Of a stretch of 64,000 bases of DNA, positions 61,607 through 64,000 are shown one piece after another. Where the stretch lies: contig DATLSM010000014.1 in NCBI GenBank assembly GCA_035534175.1, positions 84,013 to 148,012 on the forward strand, read 5' to 3'. Every line of letters starts with the position of its first letter. Position 1 is the stretch's first letter. A program made the position numbers and the translations under genes. Source of the stretch: DATLSM01 sp035534175. Its GTDB lineage: Bacteria > Actinomycetota > Thermoleophilia > Solirubrobacterales > 70-9. The notes beneath the pieces were generated by a model. That model did no database searches. It was not told the DNA's origin and saw only the letters and a program-made list of their open reading frames with translations.

Positions 61607-61664
61607 AGCGGGGTCCTGCAGCGGTAGTGGGTCAGTTTGAATCTAAAGATTGAAAGGAGCGCAT

Positions 61665-61961
61665 TTGTCCCGCATAATTGAGGCTGACGGCGCCCGTGAG
61701 GGCCTTCGCCCAGTATTCTCCCCGCGCTCCCTACCGGACCCCGATGCAATGTCCCTTGAGCAAGCCCTAACGATGTATAAAGCCCTGGCTGAGGCGGATA
61801 GATCGCCGATCCTAGAGCGGACCCACCCTGGGGCATATCGGATTACCCTTGAGTTCGGGGAGGCCACGGACGGCCAGCTAACCACCGCCTTTGAGCAAAT
61901 CAAGGCGACCCACCCCGAGGCGCGAATCATCGCCTCAGACGGCCTCATAGCCGTTTCCTAG
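61665..61961 (+). CDS. Orphan small protein, accessory region
   Basis: The 98-residue frame starts at TTG 61665, chosen because AAAGGAG (61653-61659) lies 5 nt upstream; a TTG at 61650 would put the start before that site. The protein (LEQALTMYKALAEADRSPILE, then YRITLEFGEATDGQL and PEARIIASDGLIAV) looks like a small alpha/beta domain without membrane segments. I do not recognise it. Base composition is less GC-rich than the preceding genes. Confidence 0.6.
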   Translation: MSRIIEADGAREGLRPVFSPRSLPDPDAMSLEQALTMYKALAEADRSPILERTHPGAYRITLEFGEATDGQLTTAFEQIKATHPEARIIASDGLIAVS

Positions 61962-62021
61962 AGAGCCTTCGGCTCAGAGAATCCGCTGAGGCCCCCGCGC
62001 CCGGCCCTAGAATGGAGCGTC

Positions 62022-62285
62022 ATGGCTGATTTCAACCAGATCGCCCATCGCATAGTCCGCGAAGCAAGCGATCCCGATATACCCCGGACGCTCCCCAAGG
62101 ACGGCTCACGCGGCTCTAAGGGGGGCTCTGCGCGTGCTCAGAAGCTGACGCCCGAGCGGCGATCCGAGATCGCCAAAACGGCTGCCGCCGCTCGCTGGGA
62201 CCTGAAAGCCAACTTGGACGCCCGCAAAGCCAAGGCGGCCAAGATGCGGGCTAAGCGGGCAGCGGGGTCCACCAAGGGCATCTAG
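62022..62285 (+). CDS. Small basic protein with GGSARAQKLTPERR motif
   Basis: The 87-residue protein is strongly basic at its C-terminus (ARKAKAAKMRAKRAAG). Its centre, GGSARAQKLTPERRSEIAK followed by AAAARW, matches a widespread short motif found in small hypothetical proteins and in plasmid- and phage-encoded proteins, which suggests nucleic-acid binding. GGAG precedes the ATG by four bases. It lies in the accessory segment between trxA and the transposase. Confidence 0.7.
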   Translation: MADFNQIAHRIVREASDPDIPRTLPKDGSRGSKGGSARAQKLTPERRSEIAKTAAAARWDLKANLDARKAKAAKMRAKRAAGSTKGI

Positions 62286-62291
62286 CGCTGG

Positions 62292-62834
62292 TCAAGTGCC
62301 ATCTGCGGGCTCGTCGATGGCACGGAGGACTCCTTTGGCCTTGGCGGCGTAGAGCTTCTGCCATTGCTCACAGAACTGGCGGTTCCCCCTACGTAGCCAC
62401 GTCACCGTGTCCCGTACCTCTTGCCACATGAGCACCGTCACGAAAACCAACGGCTCGGCGGCCTTGGGGTCGAGGAATTGAGCGTTGTACTCATTCGCGC
62501 TCTCCTCGTAAAAGTTCAGGACCGTTTGGACTGCGGCCCGCTCGGAGTCGGATACCCCATGCCAAATTGCATTGCCATCCGCTCCCTTCTCCTTGAACCT
62601 TAGAAAGACGCGCTCTGCCTCGATGGAAGTCTCGGCGAAGGACCGACTGTTAAAAGTGGTCAGATGGTCGTATGCTCTGCGTCGGCGCGCGATTCTCCGC
62701 TGCTCATCGATCTGGGTCCTTGTTAAGAAGCCACCTACGATGGCGGCGACCACCAGCGCGACCGTGGCGACCGCCACAACCACCGTTGCGACATCGCTTA
62801 GAGCGCTCAGGTGTATTACCGAGAGCGAAATCAA
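62292..62834 (-). CDS. DUF4760-like membrane-anchored protein
   Basis: The 180-residue protein has a hydrophobic N-terminal segment (VATVVVAVATVALVVAAIVGG) followed by a helical cytosolic domain with RRRRAYDHLTTFNSRSFAE and VQTVLNFYEESANEYN, the pattern of DUF4760-type proteins. The function of that family is not established; members are common on genomic islands. The start is a TTG without a clear ribosome-binding site, so the N-terminus is uncertain. It is convergent with the small basic protein, 6 bp apart. Confidence 0.65.
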   Translation of the reverse strand: MISLSVIHLSALSDVATVVVAVATVALVVAAIVGGFLTRTQIDEQRRIARRRRAYDHLTTFNSRSFAETSIEAERVFLRFKEKGADGNAIWHGVSDSERAAVQTVLNFYEESANEYNAQFLDPKAAEPLVFVTVLMWQEVRDTVTWLRRGNRQFCEQWQKLYAAKAKGVLRAIDEPADGT

Positions 62835-62967
62835 CTGAGGGCAGAATAGTCTGTATCATTTGAATTCAATGGCCCCCTTCCCACTCCCCAGGCCACCCAT
62901 CCCCGAGATTCCCGAGTAGTTCGGGCCGGTAGCCCCCGCGCTCACGCTCTCAACTGAGCGGATGGCG

Positions 62968-63807
62968 CTAGTTGTCCAGCAGCGCCGCAATCTCCTTGGT
63001 CGTCCAGATGTGGTCCGCGATACCCGCCGCCATCGCAGGGGTCCGGGGATACGGGGTCTTGAGTGTTTCGTGCGGCCTGGCGAAGTTGTAGTGCATGAAA
63101 TGCAGGGAAGTTGCGAAGGCCAAGTTCTCGACCTTGCGCGAGAAGCCGTTTGTCAGCCGCGTGAAGCGGCGCATCCCCATCCGCATCGTCAAGTTCTGCC
63201 GCTCGACGTAGGAGGTCGAGACCCGTGAGCGCGCCGGATTGCCCTTGAGGCGGCGGACCTTGATTCCCGTGCAGATCGGCGGACTGTATTTGTGGTCGGC
63301 GTTGGGATCTACGCTGTAGGTCTTCTGGATCTGCGCGTAGTCGATCTGCTGTTTGAAGGCAGGGCCGACGGTTGATGCATACATGCTGTGGCCGTCCGTG
63401 CTTAGCTGGATTCGGTTCGCCATGCGGCTCGCCAGATCGCGCAGGAAAACGTCTGCATCGTCTGCGGTGCGCTCGCCGACCAGCCACGCCGGGATCAGCT
63501 TGGTATCGGCGTCAATCGCCGTGAACGTCCAGACATCGCCGTATCCGGGCATCCCCTTGAACTGCTCGGGCACATTTTTCTGCTTGGCATAACAGAAGGC
63601 CCACAGCTCATCAACCTCGATGACTTTGCAGGGGAGGTCGCGCATAACGCGGTCTTGGTAGTCCTCGCAGCCCTTGCCGAGATCAACGATCAGTTTCGTA
63701 ATCGTGTTCTTGGCTGCGCCCGTCATGCGGACCGTGGCGCGGATGCTGTTCCCCTCGACCAGTGCGGCGATGACCTGAGCGCGTTTCTCGATGGTCAGCC
63801 TGTTCAT
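62968..63807 (-). CDS. IS1-type DDE transposase
   Basis: The 279-residue transposase starts MNRLTIEKRAQVIAALVEGN with an N-terminal HTH (about 19-45, SIRATVRMTGAAKNTITKL). A Cys-containing LPCKVIEVDELWAF supplies the first catalytic Asp66; Asp138 (LSTDGH) and Glu202 (STSYVERQN) complete the probable DDE triad. The later TMRMGMRRFTRLTNGFSRK and HETLKTPYPRTPAMAAG are typical of this IS1-annotated family. It appears full-length and uninterrupted. I could not identify matching terminal inverted repeats or a target duplication in the window. Confidence 0.9.
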   Translation of the reverse strand: MNRLTIEKRAQVIAALVEGNSIRATVRMTGAAKNTITKLIVDLGKGCEDYQDRVMRDLPCKVIEVDELWAFCYAKQKNVPEQFKGMPGYGDVWTFTAIDADTKLIPAWLVGERTADDADVFLRDLASRMANRIQLSTDGHSMYASTVGPAFKQQIDYAQIQKTYSVDPNADHKYSPPICTGIKVRRLKGNPARSRVSTSYVERQNLTMRMGMRRFTRLTNGFSRKVENLAFATSLHFMHYNFARPHETLKTPYPRTPAMAAGIADHIWTTKEIAALLDN

Positions 63808-63962
63808 ACTGACCATTATGCTTGCGTCGTCGGACGGAAAAGTAGCGCCGAAATCGTTGCTAGGCTTCTTGATGGCTAGAACGGTGCCCCAGTTTTGGAG
63901 GCAGCGATTCTTTTGAGGAAGGGCAACGAGGCGAGACCTCGAAGTCCTTCCTTGCGAAAAGA

Positions 63963-63988
63963 CGCCCGGCGACTTTCGCCGCCGGGCG
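63963..63988 (-). terminator. Intrinsic terminator for a gene beyond the right edge
   Basis: A perfect 9-bp stem (CGCCCGGCG with CGCCGGGCG) has an 8-base loop and, on the minus strand, is followed by TCTTTTC. It would end a minus-strand transcript entering from the right. Confidence 0.65.
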
Positions 63989-64000
63989 GTACTACTGGGT

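Noticed and set aside
62831..62958. TCAACTGAG repeated at 62831-62839 and 62950-62958 as a possible target-site duplication of the insertion sequence
   Set aside because: Both copies lie on the same side of the transposase gene, so they cannot flank it; probably chance.
62840..63920. Terminal inverted repeats for the IS1-type element
   Set aside because: I compared the sequences on both sides of the transposase and found no convincing matching ends; the element boundaries remain undefined.

Overview
The window is about 64 kb of very GC-rich chromosome with dense gene packing, frequent GTG/TTG starts, many stop/start overlaps (ATGA, TGATG, TTGA, TAGTG) and several poorly supported Shine-Dalgarno sequences. 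Gene content fits a high-GC actinobacterial lineage, most likely Thermoleophilia (Solirubrobacterales/Gaiellales type): serial MCE genes, a CobA-HemD fusion, CcmABCD beside HemA/HemC, GT20 and TreT trehalose enzymes, an isolated class A penicillin-binding protein and a SpoIID-like protein. The taxon is an inference from gene content; there is no rRNA in the window.

Layout. 1-3090 (+): end of an mce operon (three MCE/MlaD-like proteins, the first partial). 3580-10279 (-): a secreted protein, purA, and the classical rpsF-ssb-rpsR-rplI block followed, after an intrinsic terminator, by dnaB and a DnaC/DnaI-like ATPase. 10494-16292 (-): response regulator, histidine kinase, HtrA-like lipoprotein protease, then trehalose glycosyltransferring synthase and trehalose-6-phosphate synthase, which looks like an envelope-stress plus osmoprotection unit. 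16483-24765: a possible FlgM-like microprotein, thiL, a flippase-like membrane protein, a GT87-type mannosyltransferase, PBP1A, a short MscS protein, a CPBP protease, an L,D-transpeptidase and pyrE, followed by tRNA-Arg(CCT). 25083-28819 (-): hypothetical, galT-like, SPFH/NfeD pair and a TlpA-like thioredoxin. 28961-31531 (+): large SF2 helicase with an unusual acidic insertion. 31424-40161 (-): aldehyde dehydrogenase, ccmA, ccmB, ccmC, ccmD, hemA, hemC, cobA-hemD, birA, joining cytochrome c maturation to early tetrapyrrole synthesis. 40319-49273: rarA, DUF1385, methylmalonyl-CoA epimerase-like/73-aa/SQR-like operon, BtrH-domain protein, PAP2 phosphatase, ychF, a lipocalin-like protein and a SpoIID-like protein. 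49351-57544: aldehyde dehydrogenase, fumC, benzoylformate-decarboxylase-like enzyme, FAD/Fe-S 2-hydroxy-acid dehydrogenase and SDR, together resembling a 2-hydroxy acid to aldehyde to acid module. 57589-61544: ileS, a 58-aa tautomerase and thioredoxin.

From about 61620 to the right edge the sequence changes character: base composition is less GC-extreme, and the content is two small orphan proteins, a DUF4760-like membrane protein and a full-length IS1-type transposase, i.e. an accessory segment whose right end lies outside the window.

The most unusual structural signal is a set of near-perfect palindromes lying in frame inside conserved coding genes (galT, birA, an SDR, ileS), three of them at positions where the protein appears to carry extra residues. 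Other notable points are two genes that seem to start at CTG directly at the upstream gene's stop codon, a 108-bp tail-to-tail overlap of the helicase with birA, and a pair of divergent genes sharing a CATG start. I found no CRISPR array, no rRNA, no complete prophage and no recognisable defence island.
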